From positions 34,924 to 98,923 of the forward strand of contig JAFZWK010000040.1 in NCBI GenBank assembly GCA_017617335.1: a stretch of 64,000 bases of DNA. Direction: 5' to 3'. This DNA is from Bacteroidaceae bacterium. GTDB lineage: Bacteria; Bacteroidota; Bacteroidia; Bacteroidales; Bacteroidaceae. Position numbers and translations under genes: made by a program. Below are positions 53,754 to 63,000 of the stretch, piece after piece; position 1 is the first letter of the stretch; every line of letters begins with the position of its first letter. Below the pieces are notes generated by a model, which was not told the origin of the DNA, did not search any database, and saw nothing but the letters and a program-made list of their open reading frames with translations.

Positions 53754-54666
53754 TTTCTCCTGTTTTCTCTGCAATGCGCAATTTTGCCGATCGGCTTCTG
53801 GGGTTAGCTGCCTGTTCTTCTTCTGAAGGAATAATCACGTTTCGGTTAACGGGTCGCAGCATTGATTTGTTTCGCCCATAGATGTCTGTTTCGTTCTCGC
53901 CTTTCACATTTCCGCTTCTCATCAGGTTCTTCACCATGCGGTCTTCTAAAGAATGATAGGTCAGGATGACCAATCGCCCGCCTGGTTTCAGCATTTCAAT
54001 GGCGGCCTCCAGCATTTGTTGTAGAGCCTTCATTTCTCCATTGACTTCAATGCGAAGTGCTTGGAATACACGAGCCAGATCTTTCTTTTCGCGATTGAAT
54101 CCCATCAGGGGCTTCAGTACGTTTGCCAATTGTCCTGTAGTACGGATACTTTGCTCTGTGCGTGCCTTCAAGATGAGGGATGCCAATCTTCGGCTGTTCT
54201 TCAGTTCACCGTAGAGGTACAGCACATTGGCCAATTGCTCCTCGCTGTATTCCTCCACTATCGTTTGCGCGGTCAGTTTGCTTTTCTGATTCATGCGCAT
54301 GTCTAAGGGAGCGTCGTAGCGGAAACTGAATCCACGCTCTCCTTCATCCAGATGATGACTGCTTACACCTAAGTCTGCCAGAATTCCGTCAACCTGCTCT
54401 GTTTTGTAATACATCATCCAGTTTTTCAGGAATCGGAAGTTGCTGTGTACAAACTGGAATCTGTCATCCTTCAGCGCACCATTCATGGCATCCAAATCCT
54501 GATCGAACCCATAGAGACGCCCTTGGGGACTCAGATGGTTTACTATTTCTCGGCTATGCCCACCACCTCCATACGTCAGATCCACGTATGTACCATCAGG
54601 CTGAATGTTCAGTCCCTTGATAGTCTCGTTGAGGAGTACGGGTATGTGGTAGGTGGTACAATCCAT
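53746..54666 (-). CDS. rsmH: 16S rRNA (cytosine-1402-N4)-methyltransferase
   Basis: RsmH (MraW) methylates C1402 of 16S rRNA using S-adenosylmethionine. The 306 residues start YHIPVLLNETIKGL, with SAM motif YVDLTYGGGGHSREI, GFDQDLDAM, DGILADLGVSSHHLDEGERGFSFR and, at the C-terminal end, VILTYHSLEDRMVKNL with NPRSRSAKLRIAEK. It follows mraZ by 19 bases and overlaps the ftsL start. Confidence 0.97.
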   Translation of the reverse strand: MDCTTYHIPVLLNETIKGLNIQPDGTYVDLTYGGGGHSREIVNHLSPQGRLYGFDQDLDAMNGALKDDRFQFVHSNFRFLKNWMMYYKTEQVDGILADLGVSSHHLDEGERGFSFRYDAPLDMRMNQKSKLTAQTIVEEYSEEQLANVLYLYGELKNSRRLASLILKARTEQSIRTTGQLANVLKPLMGFNREKKDLARVFQALRIEVNGEMKALQQMLEAAIEMLKPGGRLVILTYHSLEDRMVKNLMRSGNVKGENETDIYGRNKSMLRPVNRNVIIPSEEEQAANPRSRSAKLRIAEKTGENE

Positions 54667-54685
54667 TTTTGTCTCTTGCTTTCTT

Positions 54686-55141
54686 TTAGAACGTTTCGTG
54701 GGACTTCATCATATTCTCCAGGTTGTCAGCCAATATCTCAGGTTCAGCCAACAGGGTTTCTGCAGCCTGACGGCTCCAGATCTCAATAGTGTTGTCCACG
54801 CCGATGAAACGAACCTCATTTTGGATTCCTGTTTCTTCGAGATACCTGCGAGGAATCAGCATGCGTCCACCGCTGTCCAGGCTGATGGCTTCAGCGCCAG
54901 CCACAAAACGTCGCAACGCGTCTCTTCCTTGGCGGTCAAACATGTTGGTTCTTTCCGTGATGGCATCAACCTGAGCATTCCATACTTCTTGAGGGTACAG
55001 GATGAGGCAGCGCTGGAAGATGTCGCGCCGCATAATCAGTCCTTGAGTCTCCTCTTTCTGCAGGATTTTGCGGAAACTACTGGGCACAAATACGCGTCCT
55101 TTTTCGTCTACTTTGGCGTCTATGTTGCCTGTAAATCTCAT
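54686..55141 (-). CDS. mraZ: Transcriptional regulator MraZ
   Basis: MraZ is a two-domain AbrB-like DNA-binding protein that represses its own dcw operon in other bacteria. The 151 residues carry two SpoVT/AbrB repeats: DEKGRVFVPSSFRKIL and LDSGGRMLIPRRYLEETG. The start MRFTGN at 55141 fits the family; an upstream in-frame ATG at 55195 would place the promoter within the gene. It heads the cluster, which runs through ftsZ without a recognisable internal terminator. Confidence 0.95.
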   Translation of the reverse strand: MRFTGNIDAKVDEKGRVFVPSSFRKILQKEETQGLIMRRDIFQRCLILYPQEVWNAQVDAITERTNMFDRQGRDALRRFVAGAEAISLDSGGRMLIPRRYLEETGIQNEVRFIGVDNTIEIWSRQAAETLLAEPEILADNLENMMKSHETF

Positions 55142-55172
55142 GTTTTTTTCGCTTGTTGTGTAAATTTTGTGC

Positions 55173-55180
55173 CAAAGATA
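55173..55180 (-). promoter_or_regulatory. Bacteroidetes -7 box for the dcw cluster
   Basis: Minus-strand TATCTTTG is 32 bases before the mraZ start. No good TTTG at normal spacing. I did not find repeated MraZ-box direct repeats (TGGGN-type) in the upstream region. Confidence 0.55.
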
Positions 55181-55359
55181 CAAAATTCCCCACAATTCTC
55201 CACATTTTTCTCCATATTTTTTTTGCGCGCATGAAAAAATTTTTTTTGAGCTCTTCTTTCCTTGATTTTTATTTCGTCGAAGTTTTTCGATGAAATGGGG
55301 AATTTCGCATGTTTTTTATGGATTTTTGTGATTTTTCTCAGATTTTCGTGTGGAAAGGA

Positions 55360-55390
55360 TTTGTTGGTGGGGAATTTTTCCGTATCTTTG
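55360..55390 (+). promoter_or_regulatory. Promoter of the cyclophilin gene
   Basis: TTTG (55360-55363), exactly 19 bases, then TATCTTTG (55383-55390), 21 bases before the ATG. A strong consensus match. Confidence 0.78.
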
Positions 55391-55410
55391 TGGTGACAAA
55401 GTGATAAATC

Positions 55411-56112
55411 ATGAGAAAAGAATTATTTTTTGCCTTTCTGGCATGTTTTTTTGTTTGTGTTTCTGGTGTAGCCAAGAAAAAAGAAAAGCGTTCGGTAGTC
55501 CGCATCGAAACTTCATTGGGAAATATTCGTGTCGCGCTCTCTGATGATACTCCTATTCATCGTGACAATTTCCTGAAACTTGCTTCTGAAGGTTTCTACG
55601 ATGGGACACTTTTTCATCGTGTCATACAGGACTTCATGATTCAGGGAGGAGATCCTGACAGCAAGGGCGCTGCTCCTGGTGTTCTCTTGGGCGAAGGGGG
55701 ACCTGGTTATACGCTAGAGCCTGAGTTTTTGCTTCCTTATCTCTATCATTGGCGTGGGGTGATTGCTGCCGCTCGTGAGTCCGATGATGTAAACCCTGAG
55801 ATGCGTAGCAGTGGAAGCCAGTTCTATATTGTTTGGGGCAAGAAGCAGACTCCTGCTGCCATCAAGAAGGTGAAGGCAATGTTGGCTGAGAAGGGTATAA
55901 CCCTCACTCCTCTGATGGTAGATGATTATATCATGCGTGGTGGTACTCCTCATCTCGACGGAACTTATACGGTTTTTGGCGAAGTCATCGAGGGAATGGA
56001 TGTGGTGGATGTCATCCAGCGAGTAAAGACAGACACCCTGAATCGTCCGCTTGAGGATGTGGTTGTTCAGAAGATGGTTGTTGAGCAGCGAAGTAAAAAG
56101 GCCCAGCATTAG
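55411..56112 (+). CDS. Cyclophilin-type peptidyl-prolyl isomerase, exported
   Basis: A 233-residue PPIase that catalyses cis-trans isomerisation at proline, predicted exported or membrane-associated because of the N-terminal hydrophobic segment (MRKELFFAFLACFFVCVSGVA). The cyclophilin core shows HRDNFLKLASEGFYDGTLFHRVIQDFMIQGGDP, EFLLPYLYHWRGVIAAARES, SSGSQFYIVWGKK and YTVFGEVIEGMDVVDVI. An insertion around residues 150-180 (TPAAIKKVKAMLAEKGITLT) is typical of Bacteroidetes cyclophilins. It is monocistronic as far as can be seen. Confidence 0.93.
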   Translation: MRKELFFAFLACFFVCVSGVAKKKEKRSVVRIETSLGNIRVALSDDTPIHRDNFLKLASEGFYDGTLFHRVIQDFMIQGGDPDSKGAAPGVLLGEGGPGYTLEPEFLLPYLYHWRGVIAAARESDDVNPEMRSSGSQFYIVWGKKQTPAAIKKVKAMLAEKGITLTPLMVDDYIMRGGTPHLDGTYTVFGEVIEGMDVVDVIQRVKTDTLNRPLEDVVVQKMVVEQRSKKAQH

Positions 56113-56179
56113 GAGATCATTCTTTTGCTTTTCGAAATAAAAATTTCGAAGAAATGATGTTCTTCAATCAGAATTTTAT

Positions 56180-56187
56180 ATCTTTGC
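56180..56187 (+). promoter_or_regulatory. Bacteroidetes -7 box for the AraC-type regulator gene
   Basis: TATCTTTG is 30 bases before the ATG at 56217. The -33 element is weak. Confidence 0.55.
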
Positions 56188-56216
56188 AAGCGAAAGGATT
56201 ATAAAACGACCTGTTT

Positions 56217-57329
56217 ATGGCTGATACATTGCTTCTTGTCTTTGCATGTTGCGCCACGGCTCATTGGATTGCAGCCGCAGTTTTGTCGCTTTATGCTCGC
56301 TATCAATCCCAGTATCTTTGTATAGCTTGGGTGGATGGACTTTTCGCGGCTGGTCTTACGCTTTGTGCCTTGTTTTCCGAGGACATCAGTGTTGGTCAAC
56401 CTGCCCTGATACATCCTGTTATGATGGTTTTTCTGGTTGTTACGTGTTTCCTCCAGAGTATCTATCCTCTCAGCATCCCCATGCCTGGTTTCCTGCAAAT
56501 GGGGCGTATGGTCAAGTATGCTCTTCCAGCCATTATCCTGATCTGCCTTTATGGTCTGGTTCTTCTCTTTGGTGGAAAGTGGATCGATTTGTATAGTTTT
56601 CAGGATGTGATTTCCAATCTCTTCACGTTTGACCTTTTGCTCCGTTTCGCTTTTCTGGTGCTTGCCGTCTATTATGTCCTCAACATATTGCTGTTACCTC
56701 GCCTGTTTGCAAAGAAAGCCAATGTGCCTCGCTATATGATTGGCTACTGTTTTGCGGTGAGTGTGGTCTGCCTTTATTATATCTACATCACGGTTTCTTT
56801 CTCCCAAACGGGACTCATCGTCTATGTGATTCTGTTTACCTTGATTAATATGTATCTTACCTTCCGCACTTTGGAGACGATGGCAATCAACCTTCCTAAA
56901 CCTGTGCTGGAGACTGTGGTGGAGGAACCTTCTGCGGAAGAGGTCGCAAAGGCTGAGCAAGAGGATTTCAACGAGGCCAATCTTCAGCGATTCCATCGTA
57001 TCCAGTATTGGATGCAGAATCATGTGGAAGCTTGGACGGAAAGCACTTTCAACCGTTCTGGCCTTTGCGAAGGAGTGGGATATAACCGTCATCTGGTTTT
57101 GCAGAGTCTTCGCAGTCAGGGCTTCAATAACATCCATGATTACATCAACAGTTATCGTGTGGAGCATTTGAAGCGTCAGATCAAGCGAGGCAGGGCGACC
57201 ACCATCAACGACTGTCTGGATTCTGGATTTGGCACGACGAAGACCGCCCGAAGTTGTTTTGCCAGACACGAAGGCATCGTTTTGGATGAGTATCTTGCTC
57301 AATATTCCCGTAATGAATCCGAGTCATAG
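56217..57329 (+). CDS. Membrane-anchored AraC-type transcriptional regulator
   Basis: The 370 residues divide into a hydrophobic N-terminal half with about seven transmembrane helices (first LLLVFACCATAHWIAAAVLSL, last VIVYVILFTLINMYLTF), a Glu-rich linker near 230-250, and a C-terminal AraC/XylS-type helix-turn-helix domain (SGLCEGVGYNRHLVLQSLRSQGFNNIHDYINSYRVEHLKRQI, then DCLDSGFGTTKTARSCFARHEG). Such proteins are common in Bacteroidetes and are thought to sense a signal in the membrane. The ligand is unknown. It is upstream of an outer-membrane beta-barrel gene it might control. Confidence 0.82.
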   Translation: MADTLLLVFACCATAHWIAAAVLSLYARYQSQYLCIAWVDGLFAAGLTLCALFSEDISVGQPALIHPVMMVFLVVTCFLQSIYPLSIPMPGFLQMGRMVKYALPAIILICLYGLVLLFGGKWIDLYSFQDVISNLFTFDLLLRFAFLVLAVYYVLNILLLPRLFAKKANVPRYMIGYCFAVSVVCLYYIYITVSFSQTGLIVYVILFTLINMYLTFRTLETMAINLPKPVLETVVEEPSAEEVAKAEQEDFNEANLQRFHRIQYWMQNHVEAWTESTFNRSGLCEGVGYNRHLVLQSLRSQGFNNIHDYINSYRVEHLKRQIKRGRATTINDCLDSGFGTTKTARSCFARHEGIVLDEYLAQYSRNESES

Positions 57330-57449
57330 AGATGTTGGTTTCTTCCCTGAGAAAAAATTTTTTGAAAAAAGTTGCTTTTTCGTGTTACATTTCTCAATCT
57401 TCTACGTCTTATGGGCAGAAGAGATTGATTTAAAACAAAAGAAATTCGA

Positions 57450-58187
57450 ATGAAAACAACATGTAAAAGAATTGTACAGATGAAGCGCTGCAGATTTTTT
57501 GCTCTTGTAATCGCTCTGTTTTCCAGCATGTTAGTGATGGGACAGAAAATACAGGAGAAGAAGAAAGCTACCAGTCCCAACATGCCCACGTTGCGTGCGG
57601 GCGTTAGTTTCAATATGGTGAACGGCAGCGATGCAACAGACACCCATGCCCTCACTCTTTATGATGTATCGTTGGGATACCAGTGGATGATCAACGAGCG
57701 CAAGTGCAGGGTCTTCTTCTCCCCAGAGTTGGGCTTTGGTTCTCGTGGTTGGAAAGAGGGGGAGCAGAATGAATGGAGCTATCATGCCACCGTTCGCGCA
57801 CACACTCTCCGTCTTGTTCTTGCCCAGATCAGTTTCCAGCCCCAAGTGGGATACGATGTCTTTCTCGATTTTCATGCCGGAGGATTTGTTTCCTATGATT
57901 ATGCGGGTCGTTATACCAGATTCAAAGGATATTTCCAGAAGGATGATCGCATCAAGCTCAGCGAAATGGATAACTTCAACCGTTGGGATGCAGGACTTCA
58001 GGTGGGAGCAGGTTTGTGGTTTTACTACTTCAATATTGACTTCACCTATCGTCACGGATTCGTTGGCATGATCTCTGGCAAGGATGGATTCTCCAACAAT
58101 TTCGTACTTCGTGTGGGGTATGCGTTTCATCGTCGTCCCAAAACACTTCCTCCTGGTGTCAGCCGTTCCTCTCTTTGGTATTACTAA
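57450..58187 (+). CDS. Outer-membrane beta-barrel (porin-like) protein
   Basis: A 245-residue protein with a signal peptide, alternating aromatic/hydrophobic strands, and a YHRRPKTLPPG end. Recognisable strands include GVSFNMVNGSD, VFFSPELGFGSRGW, YDVFLDFHAGGFVSYDYAG, LQVGAGLWFYYFNIDFTYRHGF and NFVLRVGYAF, the pattern of small Bacteroidetes outer-membrane barrels (OMP_b-brl). The start could be ATG 57450 or ATG 57480, the latter giving a more standard signal peptide (MKRCRFFALVIALFSSMLVMG). No catalytic motif is seen. Confidence 0.72.
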   Translation: MKTTCKRIVQMKRCRFFALVIALFSSMLVMGQKIQEKKKATSPNMPTLRAGVSFNMVNGSDATDTHALTLYDVSLGYQWMINERKCRVFFSPELGFGSRGWKEGEQNEWSYHATVRAHTLRLVLAQISFQPQVGYDVFLDFHAGGFVSYDYAGRYTRFKGYFQKDDRIKLSEMDNFNRWDAGLQVGAGLWFYYFNIDFTYRHGFVGMISGKDGFSNNFVLRVGYAFHRRPKTLPPGVSRSSLWYY

Positions 58188-58238
58188 GCGTTGTAGCACT
58201 GAAACGCATACAACGATTTTTTATGGAAAAAAGGAAGA

Positions 58239-58314
58239 CAACACGTTGAAATCGTCAAGTCAACACGTTGTGTTTGGGAAGTTAACGTGTTGTGTTTTCA
58301 AGGGTGACGTAATG
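58239..58314. repeat. 22-bp-period CAAC-N2-GTTG array F
   Basis: Cores start at 58239 and 58261 (CAACACGTTG), 58283 (TAACGTGTTG) and, degenerate, 58305 (TGACGTAATG), each 22 bp apart. The 58261/58283 pair can form a ~10-bp stem followed by TGTTTTC. It lies downstream of the outer-membrane protein gene. Confidence 0.87.
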
Positions 58315-58518
58315 AGGTGTGAAGGAGAAGAAAACGAAGGAGGCGATTTTTCCGAAAAATGGGGTCGAAACACCGATTTTAACATATTTTTTAAGATTTT
58401 CTTCCACCCCCGCCAAAAAGTTTCCATGGGGACAAGAGGGGGACAAAATCGAATGAGCCCCGTGTTCATGGGCTCTCGCAGCCATTTTTCGATGCCAGAA
58501 ATTTTCCATGGGCAAAGC

Positions 58519-58549
58519 TTGCATGCATTGTTTTTTAGCTGTAATTTTG
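58519..58549 (+). promoter_or_regulatory. Promoter of the TPR regulator gene
   Basis: TTG (58519-58521), 20 bases, then TAATTTTG (58542-58549), 23 bases before the ATG at 58573. This supports that start codon. Confidence 0.65.
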
Positions 58550-58572
58550 CCGCAGAAATCTATTTTAATGCG

Positions 58573-60045
58573 ATGAGAAGTACAAAAAACATCTTTTTTC
58601 TTCTTGCAAACATGATATTCGTGGCTTGTCTCTTGGGTTGTTCTCAAGGTCATCCTTACGAATTGAAAGAGATGCCGGATGCGCGTTCTTGCTACGATAA
58701 GGCGCTTCTTGCTTTCGATGCCGACAGTATCCGCCTGGGAGAAGACCTTCTTCACAAAGCGATCCTGCTGGCGGAAGTGGAGGAGGACCTGCACACGCTA
58801 TACCTTTCGCAGATGCAAATGGCCAAGTCCCTTTCGTGGAGCAATACTGAGGCTGCACTTGATATGGCACGCCAGGCGCTGACTACCTACCAACGTCACC
58901 CCGATAATGAACGGAACTACATTATTCTCTTAGATTATGTAGGTACGTATGCGGGACAAGTGGCCTACAACAACGACACTTCCTTCGACGAGGCTCTGAC
59001 CTATACCCGCAAGGCACACGCTCTGGCCGAGGCTATGTCAGACTCCACGAAACAAGAACTCGTCAGCCAAACGCTCACCAGTCTTGCCAATATCTATTGG
59101 GCGATGGAGAAATACGATGAAGCATTGGTTTTTGCCCGACAGGGAGCAAACTGCGCTCCCAGCAACCTTTTGCTTGGTGCCCAGCAGGTACTGGCACGCT
59201 GCCTTGTCAGCTGTGACTCGCTTGCCAGAGCTGAGGAAATTTACAAGCAGATGGAGCCTGGAAACGACCTGCAAGCTGCCTACATTGTGGAGAGCAACCT
59301 GGCGAAGCTGGCTCTGCAACGCAATGACATTGAGGCCGCAGAAAATACGATCGATGAAGCCTTCGGGCATGCCGAGGATCTATATTTCAATGCCTTGAAG
59401 CAGAAAGACGAATATTACCAGACAGCTCTGCAGCAGGAACACGAGAACGAGCGTCTGCGCTACACTTCCCTGTTACATCGCCGCACGATGTGGGGCGTCC
59501 TGTTCTTTATCTTGATAGCTGCCATTGCAACCTATATGGTAGGTCGCTCGAGGTTCCAGATGATGAGACAGCGGCGCTTGGCTGATGCATGGGCTCGAAA
59601 ACACGAGGTGGACCAACGTTTGCACGAAGCAGCCCTCCAACGCAAGGAACTGGAGGCACAGCGTCTGTTGGTGCGACAGCGCGAAGCGACCATCTCTTTC
59701 CTGAAAGAGTTCATCTATCAGCGTTCCGAAATCATCAAGAAACTGGGTGACAACGAAGACGAGCACGTCATCATCAGCGATCACGACTGGTTGGAGGTGG
59801 AGCAGACGCTGAATTCCATCGATCACGACCGGTTCAAGCGACTACGTGAGAAATATCCTGACCTGCGCGAGGAGGACGTGCAGCTGTGCATCCTGACCAA
59901 TCTGCACTTGCTAAACCGCACCATCGGCAACATTTATGGGCTCACCATCTCGGCTGTTCAGCACCGCAAGCTCAAACTGAAGAAGGAAATCTTTGGAGAG
60001 GATGACCCAGATGTGACCTTGGAACAGATACTGGACAGAATTTGA
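58573..60045 (+). CDS. TPR transmembrane protein with C-terminal HTH-like domain
   Basis: A 490-residue protein with an N-terminal signal ending in a lipobox-like LLGC (Cys23), a periplasmic TPR region (about 35-290; e.g. TLYLSQMQMAKSLSWSNTEAALDMARQAL, SLANIYWAMEKYDEALVFARQG), one transmembrane helix (WGVLFFILIAAIATYMVG, ~305-322), a coiled coil (LHEAALQRKELEAQRLLVRQRE) and a C-terminal helical domain (EEDVQLCILTNLHLLNRTIGNIYGLTISAVQHRKLKLKKEIFG) that looks like a winged/LuxR-like HTH. This architecture is known from Bacteroidetes membrane regulators. The start is ATG 58573; the frame is open 163 codons further but through the repeat array. It lies 37 bases before the BspA-like gene. Confidence 0.78.
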   Translation: MRSTKNIFFLLANMIFVACLLGCSQGHPYELKEMPDARSCYDKALLAFDADSIRLGEDLLHKAILLAEVEEDLHTLYLSQMQMAKSLSWSNTEAALDMARQALTTYQRHPDNERNYIILLDYVGTYAGQVAYNNDTSFDEALTYTRKAHALAEAMSDSTKQELVSQTLTSLANIYWAMEKYDEALVFARQGANCAPSNLLLGAQQVLARCLVSCDSLARAEEIYKQMEPGNDLQAAYIVESNLAKLALQRNDIEAAENTIDEAFGHAEDLYFNALKQKDEYYQTALQQEHENERLRYTSLLHRRTMWGVLFFILIAAIATYMVGRSRFQMMRQRRLADAWARKHEVDQRLHEAALQRKELEAQRLLVRQREATISFLKEFIYQRSEIIKKLGDNEDEHVIISDHDWLEVEQTLNSIDHDRFKRLREKYPDLREEDVQLCILTNLHLLNRTIGNIYGLTISAVQHRKLKLKKEIFGEDDPDVTLEQILDRI

Positions 60046-60082
60046 AAAAATGAAATATTAACTTAAAAAAATAATAACGAAT

Positions 60083-63000
60083 ATGAAAACGAAGAGATTA
60101 CTTTTTCTTTTCCTGTTGACTTCCCTGTCAACGTTGGCTGGAGCCTATGATGTGGAAATCGAAGGAATCTACTACAATTTGGTAGAGGAAACAAAAACGG
60201 CTGAAGTGACGTACGGAAAAGTTAACTGGTATATGATGGAGAATAATTCCTATTCTGGCTCTGTCAACATCCCATCATCAATCACGTATGAAGGAAAAGA
60301 GTATGTTGTAACCAGCATAGGAAAACAGGCATTCTGTTATTGCGACATAACCTCGGTAACCATTCCATCGAGCGTGACCAGTATTGCCCAAAATGTATTT
60401 TGCGAATGTACGAACCTGACTTCTGTGAAGATTCCCAATAGCGTGACCAGCATAGGAAATGGGGCATTTCAAGGCTGTCGTAGCCTGACTTCCGTGGAGA
60501 TTCCCAACAGCGTGACCAGCATAGGAAACTCGACGTTCTGGGACTGTCTTGCCTTGTCTTCTGTAACCATTGGGAACGGTGTGAAGGGGATTCCGGAGGC
60601 GATGTTCCATAATTGCCATAGTCTGACTTCTGTGACCATTGGAAATGGTGTGACCCTTATCAAAGGCATGGCATTCAGGAATTGCGATGCTCTGACTTCT
60701 ATCACCATCCCCGAAAGCGTGGAAGAAATAAGTGTTGAGGCATTCTGTGGCTGTCATGCTCTGATCTCCGTAGAGTTGCCAAAAAGTTTGAAAACCCTTC
60801 GGTATGGAGCATTCACTAGATGCGAGAATCTCACTACAATCATTTCACATATAGAAGATCCGTTTGGAATTGAGGGCAGGGCATCTGGTTCTGAACCAGT
60901 ATTCAGCGAGTACACTTTCATGAATGCCACATTGTATGTCCCTATTGGAACATCAGAAAAGTACAAAGCCACAGAGGGTTGGATGGATTTTGAGAACATA
61001 AAGGAAAGTCTGCCAAGCGATATCGAAATCAATGAAGAAAACTTCCCTGACAAGGCTTTCCGCCAGTACCTTTTGGATCAGGATTATGGAAAGGACGGTA
61101 TTATCACCAATGAGGAGATAGCTGAACTAAAAACAATCAAAATCAATAATAATCACATAAATTGGACTGAAACCTCTCATTCAGAAGACATTCCGTCATA
61201 CGACATTCATGACCTGAAAGGAATCGAATTGCTCACCTCTCTGGAAACGCTGGATCTTGAGTACGTGCCTCTGACCTCACTCAACCTGCAGGGTTGCAAG
61301 TCTCTCAAGCAGTTGAGGATCTCTGAATGTGAAGATATGAGTCTGGCTCACGTTCTAATAATCACCGGGTTGGAGAATCTCACTTCACTTCGTTTCGAGG
61401 GCATGCCCCAGGTGAAGGGTCTCCGCATCACAGATTGTCCCAATCTGAAAGAGGTGCACGTCTACGGAAGCGCGTTTGAAGCGCTGACTGTGACCGGTTG
61501 TCCACAGATACAGCAGTTGTATTGCTCCGATAACAGAATCAGCGACCTCAATCTTTCTGCAATGACGGCTCTCGAGAGCCTTTCCTGCCGGAACAATCAA
61601 CTGACGGAAATTAACATCTCCGCCTTCCCCAACCTGTATACTCTTTCCTGTGAAGATAACCGGTTGGTATCACTCGATGTCTCGAACCATGCCGAACTGT
61701 ATAATCTCTCTTGCAGCGGGAACCAGTTGACGAGTCTCCGCGTGGCGAACTGCCCCATACTCACCAACATACAATGCCAAGACAACTGCCTCACAGGTCA
61801 AGCCGTAGAGCATTTTATTGAAGATCTACGCCAAAGTGACAAAGCCTCGCTCTTTGTTTTCGACACAGAGAAATCTGACGGCAACTTCTTCACCGTAGAG
61901 CAGGTGAGCCGAGCTAAGGCCAAGGGATGGAATGTCTATTACTATGGTATTCAAAGCATTCACCCAGGACAGTATCAGTGGTATTCTTACAACGGTGAGT
62001 CCGTCCAGTATAAACCATTCCTCGAGGATGGGAAGGTCTGGGAAGTGTACAACCCAGCAGAGTTGTGCGGATACGAGAAATTCTGGATCGATGGCGACAC
62101 CATCATTGAAGGCAGGCAATACTACAGGATGTTCATCTATAATCTGGAAGACTACAGAACAGGAGATGTTTGGCAACCTTATGCAGGGAATCTCATAAAC
62201 AAGAATGTCCGCTTGGCGTACCTCTGTGAAGAGGACAGCAGGGTCTTCATCATGAAGGAGTCTGCCAATGGGAAGTACCAAAGATACTTGCTTTATGACT
62301 TCTCGCTCGATGTAGGCGATAAAATCAAATTCTGGAATACAGACTACACGGTTTCTGATGTATCTTCTGTCAACATCAGGGGTGTGGAGCGTCGCAAGAC
62401 ACATTTCGATTTAGGAGAAAACTATCATGTCGACTGGCTGGAGGGCATCGGCGGCTTCTATTACGTGCTTAATCCGATTCCATTCTACTTCCCAAGAGAG
62501 GACTCCCTGTACTATTGCGGAGTAGACGACAAGGTATATTATCAGATGGACAGGCTGCCTTCCATCAACGATTTTGCCGTAAATGGGAAAAGATGGACAT
62601 ATAACTCGGGAGACTCTACCCATGAATACTATCTTGACGGCGACACTCTCATTACGACGGAATTCGAATGGTATCATGGGCTGAAACTATACAGGAAGGA
62701 GTCAGACTCGGAGACACTTCCGCAGTATGTGGGCATGATTGTTCCAGAATATCGTGGCTTTACGTTCAAGAGTGCGGACGGAAGTGTCAGCAGCCTGTAC
62801 GACTTTACGCTGGAAGAGGGCGAGTCAACTGTCTTCAATGGACGAACGCTTACTGTCCAATCCATCACAACGGGAAACTTCGAAGGCTACGAGCACCGCA
62901 TCTTCCTGCTGACCGATGAAAACGGAAATAATCACAAATGGATAGAGAACATCGGCAGCGTGACCGACTTCCTGAACGATGATCCCCTTGAGGCTTCAGA

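Larger units (their letters stand above)
58188..58572. other. Gene-free stretch before the TPR regulator
   Basis: These 385 bases carry repeat array F, a small hairpin (GAGCCC 58455-58460 with GGGCTC 58470-58475) and the promoter of the TPR gene. The downstream frame is open through this region but contains the array and promoter, so I do not count it as coding. Confidence 0.65.

Noticed and set aside
55142-55195. Upstream start for MraZ
   Set aside because: The 18 extra codons span the -7 box and have no counterpart in MraZ proteins, which start near MRFTGN.
58084-58572. 163-codon upstream extension of the TPR regulator
   Set aside because: It overlaps the outer-membrane protein gene, repeat array F and a good promoter, and would remove the signal peptide from the N-terminus.
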